Shown here: positions 1 to 7,539 of the stretch, one piece after another
How positions within the stretch are numbered: the stretch's first letter is position 1
Layout: each line of letters opens with the position of its first letter
From: CAZNMF01 sp035547155
GTDB taxonomy: Bacteria > Acidobacteriota > Vicinamibacteria > Vicinamibacterales > SCN-69-37
Reading direction: 5' to 3'
Length of the DNA: 28,111 nt
Assembly (NCBI GenBank): GCA_035547155.1
Contig: DASZVJ010000265.1
Location: 1-28,111 of the forward strand
The notes under the pieces: generated by a model
Database searches by the model: none
Seen by the model: the letters and a program-made list of their open reading frames with translations, nothing else
Told to the model about the DNA's origin: nothing
Made by a program: the position numbers and the translations under genes

Positions 1-1
1 G

Positions 2-2782
2 GCGGTGATGGACGGGCAGTACGAGATGACGGGATCGGCGCGGAAGCTCGCGCCGGGCGAGACCGTGCAGCTCACGGCCTTCGGTGGCGGCGGCGACAGC
101 TCGCCGATCAGCGAGCTCACCGATTTCACGCCGAAGCCGCCATATCTGCCGCGCACCGCGGCGGAGGAAGCGAAGGGCTTCATGCTGCCGACGGGCTATC
201 GCCTGGAGCTCGTCGCGTCCGATCCGGATGTGATCAGCCCGACGATCATCGAGTTCGATGGCAACGGCCGGATGTACGTCGGCGAGATGATCGGCTACAT
301 GCAGGACGCGGACGCGTCACGCGAGCACGATCCCGTGAGCCGCATCAGCCGGTGGGAGAGCACCAAGGGCGACGGCGTCTACGACAAGCACACGATCTTC
401 GCGGATCATCTCGTCGCGCCGCGCATGATCCTGCCGCTCACCGACGGCGCGATCCTCACGAGCGAGACGGACTCCGACGACATCATCAAGCTCACCGACA
501 CCAACGGCGACGGCGTCGCCGACAAGCGGGAAGTCGTCTTCACGGGCATCGGCCAGAGCGGCGACGCGAACATCGAGCATCAGAAAGCCGGCCTCGTCTG
601 GGGCCTCGACAACTGGATCTACACGACGTACAACGCGTTCCGCATTCGCTGGACGCCGAGCGGTTTCCTGCGCGAGCGCACGGGACCGAACGGCGGTCAG
701 TGGGGCCTCGGCATGGATGACGACGGCAAGATGTGGTTCGTGGACGCGGGCGGCGAGCGCGGCCCGATGAACTTCCAGTACCCGATCCACTACGGCGCGT
801 TCACGCCGTGCCCGCCGCCGGCTCGCGGTGTGGCCCCCGATCCGAATTGTCCGGCCGGCATGGAGAACGGCTTCGAGAAAGACTTCGCCGTCGTCTGGCC
901 CGCGCCGAGCATCGGCGACATGCAGGGCGGCATCGGCCGCATTCGCATGCCGGCGCAGAACCTGAATCACTTCACGGCCGCGACGGGACCGGCGATCGTG
1001 CGCGGCGACAAGCTGCCGGCCGATCTCAAAGGTGATTTCCTGTTCACCGAGCCGGTCGGGCGTCTGATCCGCCGCGCGAAGATCGTGAACGTCGAAGGGC
1101 TGACGGAGCTGCGCAACGCGTATCCCGGATCGGAGTTCATCACGAGCGGGGATCAGCTCTTCCGTCCCGTCAACATCAGCAACGCGCCGGACGGCACCGT
1201 CTACATCGCCGACATGTACCACGGCATCATCCAGGAGCGCGAGTGGTCGGGGCCGGGCTCGTATCTGCGCGCGAAGATCGAGCAGTACCAGCTCGACAAG
1301 GTCGCCGCGTACGGACGCATCTGGCGGCTGCGCTACGACGGACGCGCCGCGGTCGCCGCGACGGACACGAACATGGGACAGCCGGCGATTCCGGCGATCC
1401 AGCCGGACTTCACGCCGCCGCACATGTACAGCGAGACGCCGGCGCAGCTGGTCGCGCACCTCTCGAGCCCGAACGGCTGGTATCGCGACACCGCGCAGCG
1501 GCTGCTCGTGCTGAAGCAGGACAAGTCGGTCGTGCCCGCGCTGCAGCAGATCGCTCGTCGTGCCGAAGCCGGCGGCGAAGGCGGATCGCTCGCGCGCGTC
1601 CACGCATTGTGGACGCTCGAAGGGCTCGGCTCGCTCGACGCGACGCTCGTGCGCACGCTGATGAAGGATCAGAGCCCGCGAATGCGCATCCAGGCGATTC
1701 GCGCGAGCGAGACGCTCTACAAAGCCGGCGATCGCACGTTCGCCGACGACTATCGCGCGATGACGAAAGACGCCGATCCCAACGTCGTCATTCAGGCGAT
1801 GGTGACGACGAATCTGTTCACGCTGCCGGATGCGGCGGATGTGATCAAAGCCGCAGCGGCCGCGAGCCATGCGAAGGGCGTCGCGCTCGTCGCCAGTCAT
1901 CTGCTGACGGCGTCGGCCGCGAATGCCGGCAGACGGCCGGGCACGGTGACGCCGGAAGAAGAGAAGCGGCTCGAAGCCGGCAGCGACGTGTTCAATGCCG
2001 TGTGTGCCGCGTGTCACGGGCCGGACGGCGCGGGCCGGCCGCTCGCGGGTGGTGCGCCAGGCGCGATGATGGCGCCGCCGCTGGCGGGATCGCCGCGCGT
2101 GCAAGGGCATCGCGACTACATCATCAAGGTGCTGCTCGGAGGACTGAACGGGCCGCTCGATGGCAAGACGTACTCGGAGGTCATGGCGCCGCTCGGCAGC
2201 GCGTCGACCGACGAATGGGTCGCCGGCGTCGCGTCATACGTCCGCAGCAGCTTCGGGAACACCGGCGATCTCGTGACGCCCGCCGACGTGGCGCGCGTGC
2301 GTGCGGCGACGAAATCGCACAAGGGATTCTGGACGGTGGGCGATCTCGAGACGTCGCTGCCGAAGCTGATCGATCCGCAGAGCCTGACGATCACCGCCAG
2401 TCACAGCGCGGCCGCCGCGGCTGGGGCGTCGACGCTGCGTGGCTGGAGCTCCGGCGCGTCGCAGACGGCCGGCATGTGGGTGACGATCGCGCTGCCGCAG
2501 CCAGTCGCGGTGACCGAGCTGCAATTCGACTCGGCGCAGTCGTTCGGCCGCGGCAGCTCGACGCCGATCGTCGGCTATCCGCGCGGCTACTCGGTGCAGG
2601 TGTCGCAGGACGGCAAGACGTGGAGCAAGCCCGTGGCGACGGGCAAGGGACAGAGCCGGCACACGACGATCGCGTTCCCGCCCGTGCGCGCGAAGTTCGT
2701 CCGCATCACGCAGACGGACACGGTCGCCGACGCACCGGCGTGGTCGATCGGCAACCTGCGCGTGTATCAGGCCGCGCCGTAG
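2..2782 (+). CDS. PVC-type heme-binding CxxCH protein: propeller, HEAT, cytochrome c and discoidin domains (5'-partial)
   Basis: Likely periplasmic or secreted dehydrogenase-like protein with its own heme domain; substrate unknown. The frame is open to the window edge and there is no signal peptide, so the N-terminus lies outside. Counting from the GTG at 5: residues about 65-460 form a PQQ/sugar-dehydrogenase-like beta-propeller ('GYRLELVASDP', 'DTNGDGVADKREVVF', 'NAPDGTVYIADMYHG'). Residues about 475-625 look like HEAT-type repeats. C667-A-A-C670-H671 is a class I cytochrome c heme site. Residues about 793-925 resemble an F5/8 type C (discoidin) carbohydrate-binding domain. This architecture is known from the membrane-bound dehydrogenase family of Planctomycetes, Verrucomicrobia and Acidobacteria. 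The domain order suggests sugar oxidation with electrons passed to the fused heme and the discoidin domain holding the enzyme on polysaccharide; that role is inferred. Confidence 0.88.
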   Translation, partial: AVMDGQYEMTGSARKLAPGETVQLTAFGGGGDSSPISELTDFTPKPPYLPRTAAEEAKGFMLPTGYRLELVASDPDVISPTIIEFDGNGRMYVGEMIGYMQDADASREHDPVSRISRWESTKGDGVYDKHTIFADHLVAPRMILPLTDGAILTSETDSDDIIKLTDTNGDGVADKREVVFTGIGQSGDANIEHQKAGLVWGLDNWIYTTYNAFRIRWTPSGFLRERTGPNGGQWGLGMDDDGKMWFVDAGGERGPMNFQYPIHYGAFTPCPPPARGVAPDPNCPAGMENGFEKDFAVVWPAPSIGDMQGGIGRIRMPAQNLNHFTAATGPAIVRGDKLPADLKGDFLFTEPVGRLIRRAKIVNVEGLTELRNAYPGSEFITSGDQLFRPVNISNAPDGTVYIADMYHGIIQEREWSGPGSYLRAKIEQYQLDKVAAYGRIWRLRYDGRAAVAATDTNMGQPAIPAIQPDFTPPHMYSETPAQLVAHLSSPNGWYRDTAQRLLVLKQDKSVVPALQQIARRAEAGGEGGSLARVHALWTLEGLGSLDATLVRTLMKDQSPRMRIQAIRASETLYKAGDRTFADDYRAMTKDADPNVVIQAMVTTNLFTLPDAADVIKAAAAASHAKGVALVASHLLTASAANAGRRPGTVTPEEEKRLEAGSDVFNAVCAACHGPDGAGRPLAGGAPGAMMAPPLAGSPRVQGHRDYIIKVLLGGLNGPLDGKTYSEVMAPLGSASTDEWVAGVASYVRSSFGNTGDLVTPADVARVRAATKSHKGFWTVGDLETSLPKLIDPQSLTITASHSAAAAAGASTLRGWSSGASQTAGMWVTIALPQPVAVTELQFDSAQSFGRGSSTPIVGYPRGYSVQVSQDGKTWSKPVATGKGQSRHTTIAFPPVRAKFVRITQTDTVADAPAWSIGNLRVYQAAP

Positions 2783-2793
2783 TGGCGGCCCGC

Positions 2794-2833
2794 GTGGCCG
2801 CCCGGCTCCATTCGCAGTGAGCCGGGCCGCCAC
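2794..2833. terminator. Bidirectional hairpin between convergent genes
   Basis: A perfect 9-bp stem (GCCCGGCTC at 2800-2808, GAGCCGGGC at 2819-2827) with a 10-nt loop is extended by GTGGC/GCCAC after one mismatch. It lies between the stop codons of two convergent genes, so it can serve both strands. There is no clear T-tract on either side, so intrinsic termination is likely but not certain. Confidence 0.6.
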
Positions 2834-2861
2834 AAGGGTGGCTCCTGGCTGGCGTCAGACG

Positions 2862-4124
2862 TCAGGCTTCGTCCTGCGCCGCAAATGTCGTCGCGCTTCT
2901 GCGATACGCGAACACGCCGGCTCGTCTCACCATCGTCGGCGACCATTGCCCCGCCCATCGTCGTCCCAATTCGAGCAGCACGAAGACGCTGCTCGCGGCG
3001 ATCGCGGCAATCAGCAGCAGGCCGGCGTCGTACGTGCCCGTCGTGTCTTTGATGGAGCCCAGCAGCGTCGGCAGCAGGAAGCCGCCGAGTCCGCCGGCCG
3101 CGCCGACGATGCCGGTGACGAGGCCGATCTCGCGGGGAAAGCGCTGCGGCACGAGCTGGAACACGGCGCCGTTGCCGATGCCGAGCAGGCCCATGCCGAC
3201 GAACAGGAGCCCGAGCGCGATCGTAACGGGCGGCTCCGTCGCGACGCCGGCGATGCACGCGGCGAACGCGCCCAGCACGCCGAGCAGCAGACGGTAGCCG
3301 CCGATGCGATCGGAGAGCCAGCCGCCCGCGGGCCTCAGCAGGCTTCCGGACACGACGACGATGGTGGCGAAGTCGCCGGCGGATACGCGCGAGAGGCCGT
3401 ACTGCTCGTGAAAGAAAATCGTCAGAAAGCTCGCGAAGCCGACGAAGCCGCCGAACGTCAGGCTGTAGAGAAACGCGAGCCATGCCGTATCGGACTCCTT
3501 GAGCACCGCGGCGTAGTCGCGAAGCGAAGCGGCGGCGCGTCGGGCCGGGCTGTCCTTTGCGACGAGCGCAAAGAACACGCCCACCGCGGCGAGCGGCAGC
3601 ATCGCCGCGCCGAACGCGTACGCCCAGCCGTGCCGCTCGGCGAGCCGCGGCATGACGAGCGTCGCGAGCAGCGTGCCTGAGTTGCCCGCGCCCGCGATGC
3701 CCATCGCGAGACCTTGGTACTCCGGCGGATACCAGCGGCTGGCGAGCGGCAGCGCGACGGCGAAGCTCGCGCCCGCGATGCCGAGGAGAAGTCCGAGCGC
3801 GTAGAAGTGCGCGGGCGTGCTCGCGAATCTCCAGCCGGCGACGAGCGGCACGAACGTGACGACGATGCCGAGAAGCCCGGCTTTGCGGCCGCCGATGCGA
3901 TCGCCGAGCGCGCCCATGAGCGGGCGGAACACCGATCCGCCCAGCAAGGGAATTGCCGTCAGGAAGCCTTGTTGTGTGGCGCTCAGATGAAGCGCGTCGC
4001 GCAGGAATGGCGCCAGCGGTCCGAGCAGTACCCAGATCATGAAGCTGACGTCGAAGTAGAGCAGCGCCGCGATCAGCGTCGGCAGATGTCCTGCTCGAAG
4101 AAACGTGTGTTTGGGAAGCGTCAT
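2862..4124 (-). CDS. NarK/NasA-family MFS nitrate/nitrite transporter
   Basis: Twelve-helix major facilitator protein of 420 residues, predicted to move nitrate and/or nitrite across the inner membrane. It carries both nitrate-signature segments of the NNP family: 'GIAGAGNSGTLLA' in the first half and 'GIGNGAVFQLVPQRFP' in the second. It also has the MFS loop 'GDRIGGRKAG' and its repeat 'LSDRIGGYR'. The ATG at 4124 is preferred over upstream codons because GAGGGCGGA lies just before it and the first helix follows directly ('LIAALLYFDVSFMIW'). No nitrate or nitrite reductase gene is in the window, so import for assimilation and nitrite export cannot be told apart. The gene has a long structured leader (separate entries). 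Confidence 0.9.
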   Translation of the reverse strand: MTLPKHTFLRAGHLPTLIAALLYFDVSFMIWVLLGPLAPFLRDALHLSATQQGFLTAIPLLGGSVFRPLMGALGDRIGGRKAGLLGIVVTFVPLVAGWRFASTPAHFYALGLLLGIAGASFAVALPLASRWYPPEYQGLAMGIAGAGNSGTLLATLVMPRLAERHGWAYAFGAAMLPLAAVGVFFALVAKDSPARRAAASLRDYAAVLKESDTAWLAFLYSLTFGGFVGFASFLTIFFHEQYGLSRVSAGDFATIVVVSGSLLRPAGGWLSDRIGGYRLLLGVLGAFAACIAGVATEPPVTIALGLLFVGMGLLGIGNGAVFQLVPQRFPREIGLVTGIVGAAGGLGGFLLPTLLGSIKDTTGTYDAGLLLIAAIAASSVFVLLELGRRWAGQWSPTMVRRAGVFAYRRSATTFAAQDEA

Positions 4125-4296
4125 TCCGCCCTCGTCGTGTGCGCAGGTCCGCGGAGGTGACGGAGGCCGACGGCCTCGCGCGCACGCGGACGCTCGCGTC
4201 AATGAGCCGGAGCTGCTCGACAGGGAGCGGAGCTTCAGTGTGATGAATCGCGATGGGCCGGCCGGCGTTGGGCGGCGTCGCGACGGAAACGAAGGG

Positions 4297-4337
4297 GCGC
4301 CTCGACAGGCGCGAGGCGCGGTCGCCAGGGACCGCGC
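4297..4337 (-). promoter_or_regulatory. Overlapping leader hairpins upstream of the nitrate transporter
   Basis: Read on the minus strand, hairpin 1 has an 8-bp stem, GCGCGGTC/GACCGCGC (4337-4316), closing a six-base loop CCTGGC. Hairpin 2 has an 8-bp stem, GCGCCTCG/CGAGGCGC (4319-4297), with a seven-base loop, followed by CCCCTTCGTTT. The stems share four bases (4316-4319), so their full forms exclude each other. This is the geometry of an attenuator or antiterminator. It lies just downstream of the predicted transcription start and about 170 bases before the start codon. A plain GC-rich hairpin pair without regulatory role remains possible. Confidence 0.4.
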
Positions 4338-4346
4338 GCTGACGTC

Positions 4347-4375
4347 ACGATACCGGACTCGGCGGCCGGATACAA
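4347..4375 (-). promoter_or_regulatory. Predicted promoter of the nitrate transporter gene
   Basis: On the minus strand TTGTAT (4375-4370) and TATCGT (4352-4347) are separated by exactly 17 bases. The start would fall near 4340, at the edge of the palindrome TGACGTCA (4340-4347), giving a leader of about 215 bases. The rest of the 314-base gap (4125-4438) shows no supportable gene. Confidence 0.45.
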
Positions 4376-4438
4376 GACGCGGCCGCTGCGCCGACTGGCC
4401 GCGAGCGTCGATCGCATGCGACGCCCGCGTCCGATCGT

Positions 4439-5494
4439 TCAGATCGTGTCGAGGATGACGTTGTAGATGTTGCGCACGGCGTCATGCCCGTACGCTTCGA
4501 TCGAGAACAGCCCGCTGTACTGCAGATTGACCGTCATGAATCGCAGCACCGTCGGCAGATCCCACGCGGGATTGATCCGGGTGTGGATGTTGCCCACGGT
4601 CAGCGGCAGCAGGGAGCGCAGCGCGGCGTGCAGCTCGCCCTGATCCTGCGCGGCGACGTTGCCGATGTCGACGTTGGCGTACGTGCCGGAGTTCTGGATC
4701 ACTTCCCGCAGCAACACCCACGTGGGCGGCGTCGTGAGGATGGGACGCGGCGCGGGCGCCGCGCCGCCGGCCCGTCCGCCTGGCGCGGGTGCGCCCGATC
4801 GGCCTGCGGCTGGCGCTGCCGCGGTCGGCGCTGGCGTTGCGGCTGCCGCGGGTGCGGGCTGCGTCGTTGGCGTCTGCGCGGCGCCCGTGCCTCGCGCGGG
4901 CAGCACGCTGGGAAACAGGATCCGCGTCTCCACCGAGATCTTGATGCCTTTCGAGCGTCCGTACTCGCCCATCTCGCGGAGCGCAGGGATCGCCCACACT
5001 TTGGTCTCGTCGGTGAGCGCGCCCTGATTGATCATCACGCGCGGACTGCCGAGCACGAGGGCGTGATCGACCCACTGCCGCGTGAGCTCGACGGCCTGCT
5101 GCCGTTGCGCCGGATCTTCCGCGGACACGTTGACCGGGCCGAACTCCAGATTGAGGTTCGTCATGCGCGACTTCGAGCGCTCGAGCCGCGCGCGCAGATC
5201 CTGCAGATAGCTCCGTTCGGTCGACGCGATGTGCGTGTGCTGGAACTCGACGTTGTGGACGCCGTAGACGTCCGCCAGCATCTCGGGGATGTCGAAGACG
5301 TCCAGCGTGCGCGCCGGGCTCGCGGGCTGATTGGGCAGCTTCAACAGCGCGCCGAAATCGAGCGTCATGATCGCGATGCGCTCGAGCTTGGCGGGATCGG
5401 GCTGACGCGCCTGCTGTGTGCGCGCGACGCGCGTGGTCGAAGCTGCGACGGCGAGCGCGCCTGCGCCGGCCGTGAGAAAGTCGCGTCGATGCAT
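4439..5494 (-). CDS. Tat-exported xylose-isomerase-like TIM-barrel protein
   Basis: Sugar phosphate isomerase/epimerase-family protein of 351 residues (AP endonuclease 2-like TIM barrel). The ATG at 5494 follows GAGGAT at good spacing and opens a twin-arginine signal, 'MHRRDFLTAGAGALAVAAS'. Barrel elements include 'VEFQHTHIA', 'RVMINQGAL', 'GIKISVETR', 'YANVDIGN' and 'FSIEAYGHD', which supply the acidic and His residues expected at a metal site. Residues about 201-252 are a low-complexity Ala/Pro/Gly/Thr insertion (DNA 4738-4894) after the 'VETR' strand, which is odd inside a barrel. Such exported proteins are common near sugar-degrading genes in Acidobacteria and Planctomycetes, but the substrate is unknown. 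It diverges from the DUF1080-like gene. Confidence 0.83.
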   Translation of the reverse strand: MHRRDFLTAGAGALAVAASTTRVARTQQARQPDPAKLERIAIMTLDFGALLKLPNQPASPARTLDVFDIPEMLADVYGVHNVEFQHTHIASTERSYLQDLRARLERSKSRMTNLNLEFGPVNVSAEDPAQRQQAVELTRQWVDHALVLGSPRVMINQGALTDETKVWAIPALREMGEYGRSKGIKISVETRILFPSVLPARGTGAAQTPTTQPAPAAAATPAPTAAAPAAGRSGAPAPGGRAGGAAPAPRPILTTPPTWVLLREVIQNSGTYANVDIGNVAAQDQGELHAALRSLLPLTVGNIHTRINPAWDLPTVLRFMTVNLQYSGLFSIEAYGHDAVRNIYNVILDTI

Positions 5495-5565
5495 CGGATG
5501 ATCCTCGGAGGCTCGCCGAACAAGACGACGAGAGCGTCGCGCGCGTACGTGGCGTGACGCGCACG

Positions 5566-5595
5566 ATCCTGTGCTGGCGGCGAGGCGAGTGTCAA
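5566..5595 (-). promoter_or_regulatory. Predicted minus-strand promoter with perfect -35
   Basis: On the minus strand a perfect TTGACA (5595-5590) is followed after 18 bases by CAGGAT (5571-5566). The -35 is strong and the -10 weak. It would drive the TIM-barrel gene starting at 5494. It is a mirror image of the plus-strand TTGACA at 5615-5620. Confidence 0.4.
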
Positions 5596-5614
5596 ACGCG
5601 CCGAGCGCCGCACG

Positions 5615-5643
5615 TTGACATGTATGCGCCGTGCATATATTGT
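5615..5643 (+). promoter_or_regulatory. Strong sigma70-type promoter for the DUF1080-like gene
   Basis: Perfect -35 TTGACA (5615-5620), a 17-base spacer, then TATTGT (5638-5643) inside an AT-rich patch. An alternative -10, TATATT (5636-5641), has a 15-base spacer. The start would be near 5650, leaving about 30 bases before the ATG at 5682, with GAGGAGG at 5671-5677. It is one of the best matches to a housekeeping promoter in the window. Confidence 0.7.
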
Positions 5644-5681
5644 CGCCGGTGCGGCCCACGCCGGCCGCGCGAGGAGGCGAC

Positions 5682-6350
5682 ATGCCGCGCAGATGGATGG
5701 CCGCGATCGTCATGGCGGTCGCCGGTGTCACGGTGACGGCCGCTACGGCGGCGCAATCGTTCGATCTGGCGGCGCTGCTCGCCGCCGGCAAGCTGCACGC
5801 GGTGAATCGTGCGGCGACCCGCCTGGCCGGCGATCATCCTGGCGTGCACGTGTCCGAGGGCGCCAATGCCGGCGTCGTCTGGATCGACGGCAGCGATGTC
5901 GCCGAAGGGACGATCGCCGTCGACGTGCGCGGCCGCGACGTCCTTCAGCGCAGCTTTCTCGGCGTCGCTTTTCATCGCCGGGACGACAGGACGTACGAGG
6001 CGGTCTATCTGCGGCCGTTCAACTTCCGTGCGACCGATCCCGCGCGTCATCAGCACGCCGTGCAATACATCTCGCTGCCCGAGTTCGACTGGCCCAAGCT
6101 CAGGGCGCAATTTCCAGACGAGTTCGAAAATCCCGTCGACGCGTCCGTCTCGCCAACGGACTGGGTGACGCTGCGGCTCGTCGTGCAGCGGGAGAAGATT
6201 CAGATCTTCGTCGGTTCTGCGCCCGCCCCCGCGCTCGAGGTGCGGAAGCTCGGCACGTTGACGCGCGGTCAGGTCGGCCTGTGGGTGGGCAATGGCAGCG
6301 ACGGCGACTTCGCGAACGTGCGTGTGACGCCGGCGGGGCGGCGATGGTGA
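5682..6350 (+). CDS. Exported DUF1080-like concanavalin-fold protein
   Basis: Protein of 222 residues with a signal peptide ('AAIVMAVAGVTVTAATAAQ') and a single jelly-roll domain resembling DUF1080 (3-keto-disaccharide hydrolase) or LamG lectins. Typical elements are 'GRDVLQRSFLGVAFH', 'YEAVYLRPFNF', 'DWVTLRLVVQREKIQIFVG' and the closing strand 'GQVGLWVGNGSDGDFANVRV'. The ATG at 5682 is chosen because GAGGAGG precedes it and the signal peptide follows. DUF1080 proteins act on 3-keto-sugars or bind glycans; whether this one is an enzyme cannot be read from the sequence. It pairs divergently with the isomerase-like gene, which suits a shared sugar pathway. Confidence 0.75.
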   Translation: MPRRWMAAIVMAVAGVTVTAATAAQSFDLAALLAAGKLHAVNRAATRLAGDHPGVHVSEGANAGVVWIDGSDVAEGTIAVDVRGRDVLQRSFLGVAFHRRDDRTYEAVYLRPFNFRATDPARHQHAVQYISLPEFDWPKLRAQFPDEFENPVDASVSPTDWVTLRLVVQREKIQIFVGSAPAPALEVRKLGTLTRGQVGLWVGNGSDGDFANVRVTPAGRRW

Positions 6351-6398
6351 GCGAGTCGATCCCGATGCGTGTGAACGGTCCGCGCGAGCCGCGCGATC

Positions 6399-6944
6399 TC
6401 AGCGCGCGGCGAAGAGATCCTCGAGGAAGAACGCCGACAGCTCCGCCCGGTTGCGCAGACGCGCCTTCCGGTAGATGGCCAGGGCCTGCTGGCGGATCGT
6501 CGTCTCGCTCGTCGACCGTGCGTCGGCGATCTCGCGATGGCTCAGCCCTTTCAGGAGCAGCCATCCGACTTCCCGTTCCGCCGGCGTGAGCGCCCAGCGC
6601 TCGAACTGACGATCGATCGCGTCGCCCAGGCCGCGGAGTGCCTCGCGCGCCTCCTCGCGAAATCGCGCCGCGTCACGCCGCGCCGCGTCGAGATCCACGC
6701 GCAGCAGCGCCGCGCGCCGGCGCACGGCGCGGGCATGCCGCCAGAGCACCACGGCGCCCGCCAGCGCGAGCGCCGCGATGGCCGTCTCGACCGCGACATG
6801 AGACAGCGCGGCGCCCGACCGGTAGTCTTCGACCACGTCGGCGCCCACGAGCACGGCGATGAGCGCGAAGAGCCCGGCGCCGATCGGCCGGCGATCCCAT
6901 CCGACATCCGTTCGATCGCCCGGCCAGAAGTCCTCCGATTTCAC
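6399..6944 (-). CDS. Membrane-anchored LuxR-type HTH regulator
   Basis: Regulator of 181 residues with two N-terminal membrane helices (about 21-39 and 47-68), an Arg/Ala/Glu-rich probable coiled coil (about 75-115) and a C-terminal LuxR/FixJ helix-turn-helix (about 120-175: 'LTPAEREVGWLLLKGLSHREIA', 'STSETTIRQQA', 'YRKARLRNRAEL'). There is no receiver domain, so sensing is probably by the membrane part or a partner. The GTG at 6944 is preferred: AAAGGCGG sits upstream, and longer starts would run into the divergent heme operon. The opposed arrangement makes control of the cytochrome genes at 7072 and 7529 plausible, but that is an inference. Confidence 0.82.
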   Translation of the reverse strand: MKSEDFWPGDRTDVGWDRRPIGAGLFALIAVLVGADVVEDYRSGAALSHVAVETAIAALALAGAVVLWRHARAVRRRAALLRVDLDAARRDAARFREEAREALRGLGDAIDRQFERWALTPAEREVGWLLLKGLSHREIADARSTSETTIRQQALAIYRKARLRNRAELSAFFLEDLFAAR

Positions 6945-6974
6945 CTCGATGCCGCCTTTCGTACGTCCGTGCGA

Positions 6975-7003
6975 TTCACGCGCCCCGCCGGCGCTCGTAT
7001 CGT
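6975..7003 (+). promoter_or_regulatory. Predicted promoter of the heme-protein operon
   Basis: TTCACG (6975-6980), a 17-base spacer and TATCGT (6998-7003) precede the ATG at 7072 by about 70 bases. Downstream, GTGA-CA-TCAC (7036-7045) is a short inverted repeat that could bind a regulator. The -10 is identical to the one proposed for the nitrate transporter. Confidence 0.35.
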
Positions 7004-7071
7004 CGGGCAGGCGTGCGCCGCAAACGGCCGTCATTGTGACATCACCGGCGGCGTTGCCAGTGAGGTGCGTC

Positions 7072-7539
7072 ATGTCTCGTCCCACCCGTCGCACGTGGTC
7101 CCGTCTCGGCATCGCCGCGCTCGCCGCGTTCGCCGCGATGCAGCTCGTCCCCTACGGCCGCAGCCACACGAACCCGCCCGCGCGAGACGAACCGCCGTGG
7201 GATTCTCCGGAGACGCGCGCGCTGGCGCAGCGCGCCTGTTTCGACTGCCACAGCAACGAGACGACATGGCCGATCTACGCCCATGTCGCGCCCGTCTCCT
7301 GGCTGATCCAGCACGACGTGGACGAAGGACGCGCGAAGCTCAACGTGTCGGAGTGGGCGCGGCCGCAGAAGGACGCACACGAGGCGGCCAAGGAAGTACG
7401 CGAGCAGGAGATGCCGCCGGCAATCTATCAGCTGATGCACGCCGGCGCTCGCCTCAGCGCCGCGGATCGCGATCGGCTCGCGAGCGGCCTCGCGAGGACG
7501 CTCGGCGAGCGACGACAGGAGGTCACCCATGCGCGCTAG
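7072..7539 (+). CDS. Haem_bd-family cytochrome c-like protein
   Basis: Protein of 155 residues with an N-terminal membrane anchor or signal ('LGIAALAAFAAMQLVPYG') and one covalent heme site, C56-F-D-C59-H60, followed by 'NETTWPIYAHVAPVSWLIQHDV'. This matches the Haem_bd family of periplasmic heme proteins. 'EQEMPP' may supply the distal Met ligand. GTGAGG precedes the ATG at 7072. Its stop codon overlaps the start of the next cytochrome gene by 11 bases, so the two form an operon. It probably carries electrons on the periplasmic side of the membrane; the partner is unknown. Confidence 0.88.
   Translation: MSRPTRRTWSRLGIAALAAFAAMQLVPYGRSHTNPPARDEPPWDSPETRALAQRACFDCHSNETTWPIYAHVAPVSWLIQHDVDEGRAKLNVSEWARPQKDAHEAAKEVREQEMPPAIYQLMHAGARLSAADRDRLASGLARTLGERRQEVTHAR

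Noticed and set aside
317..2110. Long minus-strand open frame of 597 codons opposite the first gene
   Set aside because: Arg/His/Ala-rich translation without domains, created by the GC3 bias of the real plus-strand gene. The same applies to the long frames at 2767-4185, 8559-10280, 10393-11997, 16383-17711, 20350-21987 and 21951-23645.
4297..4337. ANTAR-protein binding motif
   Set aside because: The first loop has six bases with G at position 4 but C instead of A at position 1, and the second loop has seven bases. The canonical two-hexaloop motif is not met.
6381..6395. CGCGCG-AGC-CGCGCG hairpin between convergent genes as a terminator
   Set aside because: Three-base loop of alternating CG, no T-tract; likely to occur by chance in this base composition.
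6399..7112. Longer LuxR-type gene starting at 7112
   Set aside because: It would overlap the divergent heme gene start and its promoter; the added N-terminus has no domain and no ribosome site.
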